Shown piece after piece: positions 9,742 to 19,777 of a stretch of DNA of 64,000 bases. Within the stretch, counting starts at the first letter, position 1. Every line of letters starts with the position of its first letter. The notes under the pieces were generated by a model that worked only from the letters and a program-made list of their open reading frames with translations, was not told the DNA's origin and made no database searches. Position numbers and translations under genes: made by a program. Origin of the DNA: Acinetobacter bereziniae LMG 1003 = CIP 70.12 (GTDB lineage Bacteria > Pseudomonadota > Gammaproteobacteria > Pseudomonadales > Moraxellaceae); assembly GCF_000368925.1 (NCBI RefSeq), contig NZ_KB849755.1:714416-778415 (forward strand), in the 5' to 3' direction.

Positions 9742-12105
9742 TTAAAACAAAACTTGCTGTGAATTTAATAACTCAGCAATCGCATCTGTAGAGAATATGG
9801 TCGTACTTGGTAAATTATTCATGTATTGATCAACAGTTTCCGAGGTTGAATTCATTATATTTTCACTTGTCGTAGCACTGTGCTTCATTGCACTTTCAAT
9901 CACATCCTCAATCTGTTGCTCTTTAGGCTCTAAAACAGAAGCATCCAAAAATAAATCATTTACAGAGGTCTTATGATCAGTGTCTAAATGAGTTTGAATA
10001 GAACCATCAGTTTCAGCAGCTGTTTGCAAAAGCTTTGCAATATTTTCACTGGTTAAATCAACACGATTCGTTTCTGTATGTGGCGGCATGCTTTGGAGCA
10101 AAAAGTCACGATTTGCGTAAGAATCAGGATTCAGCTCAGCATTGACAATATTACTGGATAAAGAATTACTGGCTAAAGAAGCATGAGAATCTGCCGAGTT
10201 TTGATCCATTACTGAATATTCGTCAGCCAGCGCTACCTTCACGCCCACTTCAACCACCGTAAATGAGCGCGCATCACTCATCAAACTGGTATTTCCAGCC
10301 TTATCCGTTTGTACGCTGGTAATGCTATGTGCTCCCAGACTTAAATCATAATCGAAACTGAATGACCATTTACTGTCTGCGCCAACCGTAACTTTTCCAA
10401 CAGCTTTGTTATTGTCATAAATAATCAATGTTGCACCTGCTTCACCCGTCCCCGAAATCACTGGGCGTTTATCATCGGTGTTGCCATTGGCTGCAATTGA
10501 ACCTTTGCTTTCACCGACATCATCTACCACATCTGTAATTTTAGGGCTTGCTGGTGGCGTGACATCTTTAGTTCCTGTTACCGATGTAACTGCTGATTGA
10601 TTTCCAGCTGCATCTGTTGCATATACACTCCCTAATTTTGCCTCAGTCAAAGCGCTTGAAAGCGTGACCGTATAATTTCCATTGGCATCTGTCGTTGCCG
10701 TACCCAGCAGTTTATTCGCACTGTCATAGACGGTAATTTTAGAATTCGCTTCTGCTGTTCCTGTAATGATAGTGCCTTCAGCATTTAAACTGGCTACAGG
10801 TTTTTCAGGGGCTAAGAGGTCTTGCCCAGGTTTAATTTCAATGGCTTTAGATTGATTTCCGGCTGCATCCTCAATGATAATTTTACCTGATTGGTTGGTT
10901 CCCAAAGCAGGCGAAATTGTTATATTGAATTTCCCCTGTGCATTGACTGTACCTGTTGCAATTACAACACCTGTTGAATCTTGAATGATGACTTTGGCAT
11001 TGGCTTCTGCAGTACCGAGTATGCTCGTTCCCTCTTTATTGAGTTCATATTTCGGTTGATCTGGCGCAATCGTATCTTTGCCCAATTCTATTTTGTGCTG
11101 TTCGGATTTATTCCCTGCTGCATCAACCGCTTCAACAGATCCTATTTGACCTGCGGTCAAAGCAGGTGAAATTGCAACTGAAAACACGCCTTCGGTATTG
11201 GCTTTTGCTGTTCCAATGAGTTTACCTGATGCATCATAAACATTGATGATTGCATTGGCCTCAGACTTACCTGTGACAATGTTTCCTTGATCATTTAATT
11301 GCGCCTGAGGTTCTACAGGTGCAATGGTGTCCTTTGTTCCAGTGACTTGCGTATAGCCCGATGAATTTCCAGCATCATCTTTGGCTTTAACGTAATAACT
11401 ATTATTATTGACCAATGCTTCAGGCAATGTTACTGAATACTGACCATCTTTATCCACTTTGACCGTGACAATGACTTTTTCATTTTTGTCTACCACATAA
11501 ATTGTGGCGCCCGCTTCGGCTGTACCACTGATTTTCGTACCCTCTGCATTGATTGTTGCAGTTGGTGTTTTCGGCGCAGTGATGTCTGGTGGTGAACTCG
11601 ATTTATTATCTCCATTGTCAATCAGTGCCAAGCCTAATCCGATTGCCGAAAGGACCCCTAAACCAGCTTTAGCAGCGCTTGAGGAAAAAAGCTCAGAGAT
11701 TGAAAAATCTGAAGATGATGCTGAAGTTGACTCATAAGCACTCAGTTGTTGCGCAGGAACAGTATTTGCACCTTCGTATAATAGTGAATCTAATTTTTGC
11801 AGCCCCGTGTAATGAGTGAATTTGCCCGTATCATCAAATTGTGCAAGGCTAAAAGTTCCATCCGCCTTCGGAAATGCCAAAGAGTGCACTGTGGTTGTAT
11901 GGGTCTGGAAAAAACCCTCTAAAACAATCTGTTCACCATTTTTCAATGTCACAATGAGCTTATCACCAGATTGTTCTAGCGTTTTAACATCTTGTTGTGT
12001 TACCCCAATTTGAATAATTGAGGGTCGATCTAAAATTACCGATTTGGATTGAGTATCTTGCAATAAAGTTTGATCTTGTTTCGCGGCAACGACTATTCTT
12101 GTCAT
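9742..12105 (-). CDS. Bap-like Ig-repeat surface protein (BLP2-type)
   Basis: 787 residues. Residues 1-130 match the N-terminal prefix of Bap/BLP proteins of Acinetobacter (MTRIVVAAKQD, IVLEGFFQT, LAQFDDTGKFTHY). A Ser-rich linker and a hydrophobic glycine-rich segment (about 148-163) follow, then four similar Ig-like units of about 85 residues (DITAPKTP..., ISGTAEAGATI) from about 173 to 515, and a fifth, different Ig-like domain at about 516-620 (KRPVISGTGEAGATL). The last 165 residues are Ser/Asn/Glu-rich and are not Ig-like. No Sec signal is visible; Bap-type proteins use type I secretion, but no transporter is nearby and I see no RTX-type C-terminal repeats. Start ATG has GAGGAT 5 nt upstream. 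Likely role is adhesion/biofilm, by analogy with BLP1/BLP2. Confidence 0.82.
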   Translation of the reverse strand: MTRIVVAAKQDQTLLQDTQSKSVILDRPSIIQIGVTQQDVKTLEQSGDKLIVTLKNGEQIVLEGFFQTHTTTVHSLAFPKADGTFSLAQFDDTGKFTHYTGLQKLDSLLYEGANTVPAQQLSAYESTSASSSDFSISELFSSSAAKAGLGVLSAIGLGLALIDNGDNKSSSPPDITAPKTPTATINAEGTKISGTAEAGATIYVVDKNEKVIVTVKVDKDGQYSVTLPEALVNNNSYYVKAKDDAGNSSGYTQVTGTKDTIAPVEPQAQLNDQGNIVTGKSEANAIINVYDASGKLIGTAKANTEGVFSVAISPALTAGQIGSVEAVDAAGNKSEQHKIELGKDTIAPDQPKYELNKEGTSILGTAEANAKVIIQDSTGVVIATGTVNAQGKFNITISPALGTNQSGKIIIEDAAGNQSKAIEIKPGQDLLAPEKPVASLNAEGTIITGTAEANSKITVYDSANKLLGTATTDANGNYTVTLSSALTEAKLGSVYATDAAGNQSAVTSVTGTKDVTPPASPKITDVVDDVGESKGSIAANGNTDDKRPVISGTGEAGATLIIYDNNKAVGKVTVGADSKWSFSFDYDLSLGAHSITSVQTDKAGNTSLMSDARSFTVVEVGVKVALADEYSVMDQNSADSHASLASNSLSSNIVNAELNPDSYANRDFLLQSMPPHTETNRVDLTSENIAKLLQTAAETDGSIQTHLDTDHKTSVNDLFLDASVLEPKEQQIEDVIESAMKHSATTSENIMNSTSETVDQYMNNLPSTTIFSTDAIAELLNSQQVLF

Positions 12106-12329
12106 TTATATCCTCAATTCATTTAAAGTTTATTTTTTTGAAATTATACAGAAACCCTATATAGACACCAATGCATTTTAATCACTACTCAACCATTTAT
12201 AGTGCTCTGATAAATAAGCGATAAGTAGATAGAATTCATTTGCTTAAAAAATAAATTTTAACGTTCAATAGAATAAATTGATATTAAATCCAGTGGATCA
12301 TTATTTTTTAATAAAATGTCAAACTGAAC

Positions 12330-12728
12330 TTAACATACAGCTTGTGCAAATTGGGGTGCATCATCCAAAATTTCAAACCATGCTGCTTTATTCTCAGTAA
12401 ATGCATGTGACATAATTTTTGCCTTAACAGCTTCATTAATGATTCCAACACGTAATCGAACCACATCGGGTAAATCTAAACGCGCACTGAATAAGGGCGA
12501 AGCACAGTGTTTACAGAAAACTCTTTTTTTATTAGTCGTTGCATAATACTCCCCCAATAATTCTTTGCCTTGAACAATGTCCAAGTCCTTACTGTAAATT
12601 GGAGTAATTGCAACAAATGCAGAGCCTTGTGCTTTCTGACATTGTTGACAATGACAAACAAATATTTCGGCAATTTCACTACGGATTTTAAATTGAATGC
12701 CGCCACATAAACATGAAGCTGTATACAT
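12330..12728 (-). CDS. GFA (glutathione-dependent formaldehyde-activating) / CENP-V family zinc protein
   Basis: 132 residues covering the whole GFA fold. Zinc-ligand cysteines are present in the usual pattern: C6-x-C8, C25-x-C27-x2-C30 and C72-x2-C75. The family includes glutathione adduct lyases, but most members have no proven substrate and this one cannot be assigned. AAGGA lies just before the ATG. The stop is about 225 bp from the BLP2-like gene; the SMI1/KNR4 gene lies 30 bp upstream in the same orientation, so the two may be co-transcribed. Confidence 0.85.
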   Translation of the reverse strand: MYTASCLCGGIQFKIRSEIAEIFVCHCQQCQKAQGSAFVAITPIYSKDLDIVQGKELLGEYYATTNKKRVFCKHCASPLFSARLDLPDVVRLRVGIINEAVKAKIMSHAFTENKAAWFEILDDAPQFAQAVC

Positions 12729-12758
12729 ATTTTTTTCCTTGATGAATGTTTGTATTAT

Positions 12759-13274
12759 TTATTGGTAATTAAATGGATAGTTTGAAAAAAGTGCACTATC
12801 TATTTGCTTAACTGCTTGCTCAAATTGAGCAAATTCATTATCAGTGATTGATCTATCGATATATTCTTCACATTCTTGCAACAACAAAGCAAATTGTAAA
12901 AATTGAAAAAAATTAATCTGCATTGACTGAAGTGAATGGAAATTTAAAGCATCCGTAAAGCCTAAATCATGATCATAAAAGAGTATCTCAAAACTTTGCC
13001 GATCCATAAACCATTCATCACCTTGTCCAGTTCTTCCAATCATCCATACTTGTCTTGAAAGTATTGGAAAATTTTGTGCTAAGTATTGATTTTCCTTGAG
13101 TGCTTTTTCATATCCAAACAGATGAATATCCGCTGTGATTTCAGTATCAGCACATGTTTTTAGAAATTCGACATAGTTTAGATCTTGAGGAAAAGAACTG
13201 ACCTCTGGAATTATTTGCCGACAAGGGTTCAAGTGTTTAAAAATATCATCTAAATTATTTTGAAGTTCAAACAT
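12759..13274 (-). CDS. SMI1/KNR4 (SUKH)-like protein
   Basis: 171 residues. The central part (about 90-118: RQVWMIGRTGQGDEWFMDR, then FYDHD) resembles the SMI1/KNR4 core, where a G-x-G-D-x-W/F strand pair is typical. No signal peptide or membrane segment, so cytosolic. Family members include immunity proteins of contact-dependent toxins and proteins of unknown role; no toxin gene is adjacent, so function stays open. It lies 9 bp after the acyltransferase gene, which suggests one transcript with it and with the GFA gene downstream. Confidence 0.6.
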   Translation of the reverse strand: MFELQNNLDDIFKHLNPCRQIIPEVSSFPQDLNYVEFLKTCADTEITADIHLFGYEKALKENQYLAQNFPILSRQVWMIGRTGQGDEWFMDRQSFEILFYDHDLGFTDALNFHSLQSMQINFFQFLQFALLLQECEEYIDRSITDNEFAQFEQAVKQIDSALFSNYPFNYQ

Positions 13275-13283
13275 AGGGCAAAC

Positions 13284-14087
13284 TCAACCTGAATATTTAG
13301 AGTTTGTATCTTTCAAGCCGGCATCTTGTGCCCGATACGACTTTAATGCTTCGATTTCTGTATAAATAAGCTGTTGTAATTGATCTCTAAATAGAATCAT
13401 ATCATCCATGGTTTCAATCTGATCAATCGCTAAACGTGGCATAAATTTAAAATAAAAAGGAATGCGTTTCGGGATAATATGTTTTGGAATTGAAGGAATC
13501 ACTTCACCATGTCGAAGAAAACGGTCAATTTTGGGATTGGACAATATTTTGTTAAACCATTTCTGTTGAAGTAAGACATTGACATCAAATGCTAAATCAA
13601 AAACCTCATCTCCGCCTAAAGCCACAAAAGGTGCAATTTCATAGCCAAACTCTTGTGCCAACTTTAAAAAACCGAAACGCTGTTTCCAAATCAATTGATA
13701 AGCTTCACCTTTGCGTTTAATGACCTCTCGCCCACCGCCTGGAAAAACCAGAATTGAATAGCCCTGACGCATTGCTGCTTTAGCATATTCTTGAACACCA
13801 TCAATGCCCCCAACACGCTTTACCACCTCTTTCCAAACTGGGATATGAAAGTGCATATGATCAGCTAGACTCACCACAGCAATCTTATGTTCAGTAAATA
13901 AATAGTCGATCAAAATCGGAGAATCAAGTACGCCATAAATAGTGTGATTCCCAACATACATGGCTGGTTTATGGGGTACGAGGTTTTCTGTGCCTAAAAA
14001 TGTTGGACGAAAATAAAAGCGTTGTAAACTACTGATCAATCGGATCAGTTTAGCATTGTGTCGTATTTTTAAAGTTTTATCGGTCAT
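13284..14087 (-). CDS. Lysophospholipid acyltransferase family protein (PlsC/LPLAT-like)
   Basis: 267 residues. The catalytic region is YVGNHTIYGVLD (about 44-55), with the family His (H48) and an Asp at 55; the spacing is H-x6-D rather than the classical H-x4-D, as in the MGAT/DGAT-like branch of LPLATs. FPGGGREVIKRKGE near residue 120 corresponds to the phosphate-binding block. By family it transfers an acyl chain from acyl-CoA or acyl-ACP to a lysolipid or alcohol at the inner face of the membrane; the acceptor is not predictable. It follows the KAS III gene by 161 bp, a plausible lipid-metabolism pairing. Confidence 0.8.
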   Translation of the reverse strand: MTDKTLKIRHNAKLIRLISSLQRFYFRPTFLGTENLVPHKPAMYVGNHTIYGVLDSPILIDYLFTEHKIAVVSLADHMHFHIPVWKEVVKRVGGIDGVQEYAKAAMRQGYSILVFPGGGREVIKRKGEAYQLIWKQRFGFLKLAQEFGYEIAPFVALGGDEVFDLAFDVNVLLQQKWFNKILSNPKIDRFLRHGEVIPSIPKHIIPKRIPFYFKFMPRLAIDQIETMDDMILFRDQLQQLIYTEIEALKSYRAQDAGLKDTNSKYSG

Positions 14088-14248
14088 GTTGTATCTCTAC
14101 AAACTGATTTTCAACATTTTTAATCTGCCCATTATTCAATTTAGAAGCTTTTTATGGAAACTTGATTAACAATAAATTGCTTTAGACTTCAGGCAATCAC
14201 TCCCCCTTTATTAAAGACGGAGTGAACAGCTATTTTTACTAGGTTGAT

Positions 14249-15364
14249 TTAAGCAACATGCTTTTGTACAAGGATTGAACCTACAGAATAGCCAGCCCCA
14301 AATGAACAAAGTACGCCATACTCACCATCATTGACCTGATCAGCAGTACGATGCAATGCGATAATCACACCCGCAGAAGAGGTATTGGCAAACTCGTCCA
14401 AAATAATGGGTACTAATTCTGGATCAGCTTCTGCAACCTCACGCCCAACAATCAGTTTTAGAATTAATTCATTCATATTGGCATTGGCTTGATGCAACCA
14501 GAAACGTTTAACGTTTTCAGGTTGAATACTGTTTTTTTCCAATTGCGTAGAAATGATTTTTGCAACCAATGGGCAAACTTCTTTGAAAACTTTACGACCA
14601 TCCTGACGAAATTGTTTATCGTCGCGAGACGTTAATTCAGAGCCATTTAAAAATCCAAAGTTATTACGAATATTATTCGAGAACTGGGTAAATAAATGGG
14701 TATCTACGATTTCAAAACCTGTTTTGGTTTCAGTTTCTTCGATAATCGAAGCTGTAGCCACATCACCAAAAATAAAATGACAGTCACGTGAACGGTAATC
14801 CGTATGCCCAGAGGTAATTTCAACATTGACCAATAACACACGGCGAGCACCCGTTTTCACAGCATCATAAGCTTGTTTTAAACCGAAAGTCGCCGCTGAA
14901 CATGCTACATTCATATCATAAGCATAGCCTTGGATACCAAGTGCAGTTTGAATTTCAATCGCAACAGCAGGGTAAGCACGCTGTAAATTTGAACAAGCAA
15001 GAATCACAACATCAATATCTTCTGCTGTAACACCAGCATTTTCCATCGCTTGTTTTGCTGCGATTACGCCCCACTCTGCCTGAATAGAAAGCTCTTCATC
15101 AGAACGCTCTTCAAGACGTGGTCTTAAACGGTTAATGTCCAATACACCTGATTTCTCAATCACATAGCGGCGCTTCACACCTGATGCTTTTTCAATAAAA
15201 TCTGCACTTGAACCACGACGTGCAACAACTTCACCAGCTTCAATTTTTTCAGCATTTTCAGTGTTAAATTGTTCCACATAAGCATTTAAACAATCCACCA
15301 ACTCTTCATTGGTAATCACTTCTTCAGGATGGTACAAACCTGTACCAGTAATACGGATGCCCAT
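14249..15364 (-). CDS. Beta-ketoacyl-ACP synthase III (FabH-like)
   Basis: 371 residues, thiolase fold. The condensing-enzyme triad is in place: C155 in NVACSAATFG, H291 in FWLHQANA and N327 in EFANTSSAG; GAGYSVGS near the C-terminus closes the fold. KAS III enzymes condense a primer acyl-CoA with malonyl-ACP to start fatty-acid synthesis. It is longer than E. coli FabH (about 317), with a helical insertion around residues 28-60, so primer choice may differ; I therefore avoid a firm symbol. AAGGAG lies 8 nt before the ATG. hrpA ends 47 bp upstream in the same direction. Confidence 0.87.
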   Translation of the reverse strand: MGIRITGTGLYHPEEVITNEELVDCLNAYVEQFNTENAEKIEAGEVVARRGSSADFIEKASGVKRRYVIEKSGVLDINRLRPRLEERSDEELSIQAEWGVIAAKQAMENAGVTAEDIDVVILACSNLQRAYPAVAIEIQTALGIQGYAYDMNVACSAATFGLKQAYDAVKTGARRVLLVNVEITSGHTDYRSRDCHFIFGDVATASIIEETETKTGFEIVDTHLFTQFSNNIRNNFGFLNGSELTSRDDKQFRQDGRKVFKEVCPLVAKIISTQLEKNSIQPENVKRFWLHQANANMNELILKLIVGREVAEADPELVPIILDEFANTSSAGVIIALHRTADQVNDGEYGVLCSFGAGYSVGSILVQKHVA

Positions 15365-15411
15365 GTAAAACTCCTTTTCTCAATTCACAAATATTTCAAA
15401 TTATTTCTATT

Positions 15412-18400
15412 CTAACCGATTCCTAGCTTTTCCCATACCTTTTGTATTCGAGTCGAAGATATCGGCATTTTGGTTTTCATCGGTTGTGAGAATAATGAGA
15501 TCCGTAGTTCCTCAACCATGAAATACACTTCTTTTACACGAACATCGGATTTAAACTTAAACAGTTTATCCATCCAAGGATCAACTTCTTTTATTGCAGC
15601 ATCATCTCGATTTAGATTATTCGGCAAACGATCTAAACGCAATAACAATGCTTTTAAATAACGTGGATATTCCTGCCAAACATCGGAAGATTTTGAATAA
15701 ACAAAATTGGAAAGATTCATTAAATCCAGTTGATCTTCAATATCATCTATATTTTTTCCAAATACATCTTGATCCAACATCAGTAAATTTTGACGAATTT
15801 CCTGCCATTGAATATAGATTTCACTGATCAGTTTTAATGCTTCCTGACCATGCATTAAGAAGCTTTTCTTGATCTCGGCAGTTAATTGAGCAAACTCCTC
15901 AGCATTGATCGGTAAGTCTTGAATCGCGATTTGCAAAGTTGCATAAACCAACATTTGTTCCAGCTGAGCTTTATCTCCCAATGGTGAATAAGCCAACGCC
16001 AATGGTTTTGAAATTTGCTTTTTCAGTTGGCGGATTGAGTCACCTAACTGCATATGAATCAACCGAATTACACCTTCACGATGCTGCTTAATGGCTTCAT
16101 TTTGGTCATTAAAGGTCTGGATCACAATTCCAGATTCATCTTTGGTGTCTAATTGGGCAAAGTCTTTCGTCGGCACCAAGGCTTGATATTGTTTAACAAC
16201 AACACCTGTGACTTTTTGCGATGCCTCAAAAACAAAATTTTCAGGGAAAACCGTAAATTCACCTTTTAACTGCTTCACAGGACTATGTGTTTCGGTACGA
16301 CAACGTGCTTTGAGTTCAGCAAGATCTCGCCCTTGCTCCAACACACGACCTTTTTCATCCATAACCTTAATAAATGGAATCAGATAAGCTTCAACACGTT
16401 CAAAAGAAAAATCTTTCGCGGTAATTTGTTCGCCTCTTAACTGAAATGCCAAGAAATCGAATATATGTCCATGCAAATGTTGGGCATCCACAGCTTTCAT
16501 CAACTTTTGCGCTGTGTCAGGAATCGGTACCAAATTACGACGTTTATCTTTGGGTAGTGCTCTAAGTAATGCTTCAATCAACTCTAGGCGCCAGCCTGGG
16601 ATTCCCCACGACCAAATATTTTCATCGACTTGTGCTAAAGCCTGTACAGGAATTTTAACAGTAGCGCCATCTTGGTCATGGCTTGGATCAAAGCGATAAC
16701 TCGCCGCCAATCGCAATTGCCCATTGTGTAAATAATCCGGGAATTGCTGTGTCGTCGGACGATCTGTCATCCATAAATCATCGTCATCTACAAATAGATA
16801 ACGTGGGTTTTTAGGCTCTACAGTTGCTCGCCAATCTTCGAAACTGCGGCGACTTGCAATTTCAGCAGGGACTTTGGCTGCATAAAACTGATAAATTGTT
16901 TCTTCGTCCACCACCAAATCACGACGACGCAACTTATCTTCAACTCGTTCAACTTCCTCAAGTTTTAATAAGTTGTGTTTTAAAAATGGTGGCGCAATCC
17001 CCAAGTTTCCTGTTGTCAGTGCATCTCTCAAAAAGATTTCATGTGCAGCAGGCTGATCCACCTTTTCGTAATTGGTTGCACGCTTCGGTTCGATAATCAA
17101 ACCAAATAATGAAATCTGATCATAGGCATTGACCACACCAGGTTTTTTCGCCCAATGTGGCTCGAAATAATGATGTTTTAATAAATTTGGTGCAGCCAAA
17201 AGAATCCATTCAGGCTCAATTTTTGCCAAAGTTCGCAGATAAACTTGAGAGGTTTCCACCATTTCAAATGCCATCACCCAAGGTGTATTGGTTTTATGCA
17301 ATGTCGATGCAGGAAAAATTCGAGCTTTTTGCTGACGTACTGCCATGAATGTATTGCGTTCATCCGTTTTATTGGCAATAAAAGACAATAATCCGGTTAA
17401 AAGCGCACGGTGCAAATTCTCATAACTGGCTTTTTTCTCATTAAAAGACAGCTTTAAGCCTTGCGCCAAATCGAGCAATTGTTCATGGGTTTTTTTCCAC
17501 TCACGCAAACGCAACCAACTGAGAAAATGCTGCTTGGCAAAATTACGACGTTTGTTCTCGCTTAAAGTCTCACGATTTTCACTCAAGGTATTCCATAATT
17601 TCAGATAAAATAAAAAGTCTGAATCAGCTTCTTTAAACAATGCATGCTTTTGATCGGCTTGCATCTGTTTATCCGCAGGACGTTCACGAGGGTCTTGTAC
17701 AGCAAGAGCTGCAACGATGATTAACACTTCACGAAGTACACCAAAGTGAGCCCCACCCAAAATCATTCTCGCCAAACGTGGATCAATCGGCATTTTCGCC
17801 ATTTGCAGACCAATTTTGGTCAGCTCACTGCGAGCAGAATTAACAGCTTGCTTCGCGCTCATTGATGAATTTTGCTGTTCTTGAATAGCACCTAATTCAA
17901 TCAATAGCTTTCGACCATCATTGACCAAACGATGATCGGGTGGCTCAATAAAATCAAAATCTTCAACAGCCCCCAAGCCCAAACTTTGCATCTGCAAAAT
18001 AACCGAGGCTAAATTGGTTCGCTTAATCTCAGGTTCTGTAAATTCAGGGCGACTTTGAAAATCATCTTCACTATAAAGACGAATACACACACCGGGCGCG
18101 ATACGACCACAACGCCCTTTTCGCTGATTTGCAGCTGCTTGTGAAATCGCTTCAATCGGTAAGCGTTGTACCCGAGAACGATAGTTATACCGTGAAATAC
18201 GTGCAAAACCACTATCAATCACATAACGGATATTTGGAACCGTCAAAGCCGTTTCCGCCACATTGGTCGCAATAATAATTCTTCGTCCACCACCCGATGG
18301 ATTAAAGATTTTCTGCTGTTCGGCTAAAGCGAGTCGAGCATATAACGGTAAAATTTGCGTATGTTTTGGACCAAACTTTTGCAAGGTTTCCTGTAGTTCA

Positions 18401-19308
18401 CGAATCTCTTGTTCAGTACTGGAAAAAATCAGAATATCAGCATGTTCTGGATGCCCTTTAGCTTCAGCATCTTTTAAACACTCTTCAACAGCTTGTACCA
18501 CCGCACGTGGTAAGTTTTCTTCGAAATCATCAAAATCATCGTCATCACTACCGCCAATCGTCATTTCTGAAATCGGACGATAACGTAATTCTACAGGGAA
18601 GCTACGCCCTTCTACTTCAAAAATAGGTGCGCCATTGAAGTAGTCACTAAATCGATTGACGTCTAAAGTTGCCGAAGTAATGATGATTTTTAAATCAGGG
18701 CGCTTTTTCACCAACTGTTTTAAATAACCCATGATGAAATCAATATTCAATGAACGCTCGTGCGCTTCATCGATAATGATCGTGTCATATTTATTTAAGT
18801 AACGATCATTTGACAGTTCAGCCAACAAAATACCATCCGTCATCAAACGAACAATGGAATCATTGGAACCCTGTTCATTAAAACGGACTTTAAAGCTGAT
18901 GGACTCACCCAGTTTTTCGCCGACTTCTTCTGCAATCCGTTGAGATACACTTCGTGCTGCGAGACGTCGAGGCTGGGTATGACCAATCATCCCTGTCAAA
19001 CCACGACCTGCAAGCATCGCTATTTGTGGTAACTGAGTAGTCTTACCAGAACCCGTTTCCCCCGCAACAATAATCACCTGATGTTTTTGAATCGCATCTA
19101 TCAATTGATCAGCATATTGTGTGACAGGTAAGTCTTGATTAAGTTTAATCGTGGGTAGACTGGAAAATCTTTTTTTTACTTGCTGATTCGATTTTTCAAA
19201 AAGTTCTTTAAATTTTTCTGGATCGGCATCTTTTCCTTTTTTCAGTCGGCTTAAACGATGGCGATCGCGTACCATAACCCATTGATCGACATTTAACTGA
19301 TTTGGCAC
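15412..19308 (-). CDS. hrpA: DEAH-box ATP-dependent RNA helicase HrpA
   Basis: 1298 residues, full length for HrpA (E. coli about 1300). RecA1 carries Walker A GETGSGKT (83-90), DEAH (180-183) and SAT (motif III). RecA2 carries TNVAETALTVPN and QRKGRCGR (motif VI). HA2, OB-fold and the long DUF3418 C-terminal region typical of HrpA follow. The start is a GTG at 19308 with GGAT about 9 nt upstream, and the N-terminus (VMVRDRHRLSRLKK) matches the family. HrpA acts on RNA; in E. coli it is linked to mRNA processing and rescue of stalled or collided ribosomes. No gene lies upstream on this strand for about 450 bp, so the promoter probably lies in 19309-19450. Confidence 0.95.
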   Translation of the reverse strand: MPNQLNVDQWVMVRDRHRLSRLKKGKDADPEKFKELFEKSNQQVKKRFSSLPTIKLNQDLPVTQYADQLIDAIQKHQVIIVAGETGSGKTTQLPQIAMLAGRGLTGMIGHTQPRRLAARSVSQRIAEEVGEKLGESISFKVRFNEQGSNDSIVRLMTDGILLAELSNDRYLNKYDTIIIDEAHERSLNIDFIMGYLKQLVKKRPDLKIIITSATLDVNRFSDYFNGAPIFEVEGRSFPVELRYRPISEMTIGGSDDDDFDDFEENLPRAVVQAVEECLKDAEAKGHPEHADILIFSSTEQEIRELQETLQKFGPKHTQILPLYARLALAEQQKIFNPSGGGRRIIIATNVAETALTVPNIRYVIDSGFARISRYNYRSRVQRLPIEAISQAAANQRKGRCGRIAPGVCIRLYSEDDFQSRPEFTEPEIKRTNLASVILQMQSLGLGAVEDFDFIEPPDHRLVNDGRKLLIELGAIQEQQNSSMSAKQAVNSARSELTKIGLQMAKMPIDPRLARMILGGAHFGVLREVLIIVAALAVQDPRERPADKQMQADQKHALFKEADSDFLFYLKLWNTLSENRETLSENKRRNFAKQHFLSWLRLREWKKTHEQLLDLAQGLKLSFNEKKASYENLHRALLTGLLSFIANKTDERNTFMAVRQQKARIFPASTLHKTNTPWVMAFEMVETSQVYLRTLAKIEPEWILLAAPNLLKHHYFEPHWAKKPGVVNAYDQISLFGLIIEPKRATNYEKVDQPAAHEIFLRDALTTGNLGIAPPFLKHNLLKLEEVERVEDKLRRRDLVVDEETIYQFYAAKVPAEIASRRSFEDWRATVEPKNPRYLFVDDDDLWMTDRPTTQQFPDYLHNGQLRLAASYRFDPSHDQDGATVKIPVQALAQVDENIWSWGIPGWRLELIEALLRALPKDKRRNLVPIPDTAQKLMKAVDAQHLHGHIFDFLAFQLRGEQITAKDFSFERVEAYLIPFIKVMDEKGRVLEQGRDLAELKARCRTETHSPVKQLKGEFTVFPENFVFEASQKVTGVVVKQYQALVPTKDFAQLDTKDESGIVIQTFNDQNEAIKQHREGVIRLIHMQLGDSIRQLKKQISKPLALAYSPLGDKAQLEQMLVYATLQIAIQDLPINAEEFAQLTAEIKKSFLMHGQEALKLISEIYIQWQEIRQNLLMLDQDVFGKNIDDIEDQLDLMNLSNFVYSKSSDVWQEYPRYLKALLLRLDRLPNNLNRDDAAIKEVDPWMDKLFKFKSDVRVKEVYFMVEELRISLFSQPMKTKMPISSTRIQKVWEKLGIG

Positions 19309-19777
19309 AGATGCTTTATCCTAATATTTAAAATTGAACAAAATATTTTACGCTGTAAAGCGCAACAGAGATAGTGTCTTGAAAATGAAATCATAATTGT
19401 CTGATCTAAATCAGACTGAAAATAAAAAATATTGAATTAAAAATGTGACGTATTTAAGCTTCAAAGGATATTAGCAGAACAATTTCTATACATTGAAATA
19501 TTTTTTATATCTTTTTTAAAAATTCACCCTTGAAATATAAGCTCAGAAGCATCATGTTTGTTACAGATTTAAAAAGGATGGTTTTGTCATTCAAACATCA
19601 TCTTTATTTGCTTTAGTTGATGCAACAATGACGGACACTTGTCTTTGGTGAAAAGTATCTGGAGCTTGCTAATTTGATTTTCCGATCTTAGCTATAAAAA
19701 AATACTATTTCACCAATAACTTAAAATTCATTATTCTAGTTATATATTAGATAAACACCTCAATCATGGAGATAATG
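19309..19777. other. Divergent intergenic region hrpA/ahpC
   Basis: About 470 bp without a gene. It must hold the hrpA (minus) and ahpC (plus) promoters. A perfect 7-bp dyad (GTCTGAT-N4-ATCAGAC) lies at 19399-19416. A run of AT-rich sequence at 19727-19755 is a likely ahpC -10 area. I see no clear OxyR site by eye. Confidence 0.5.
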
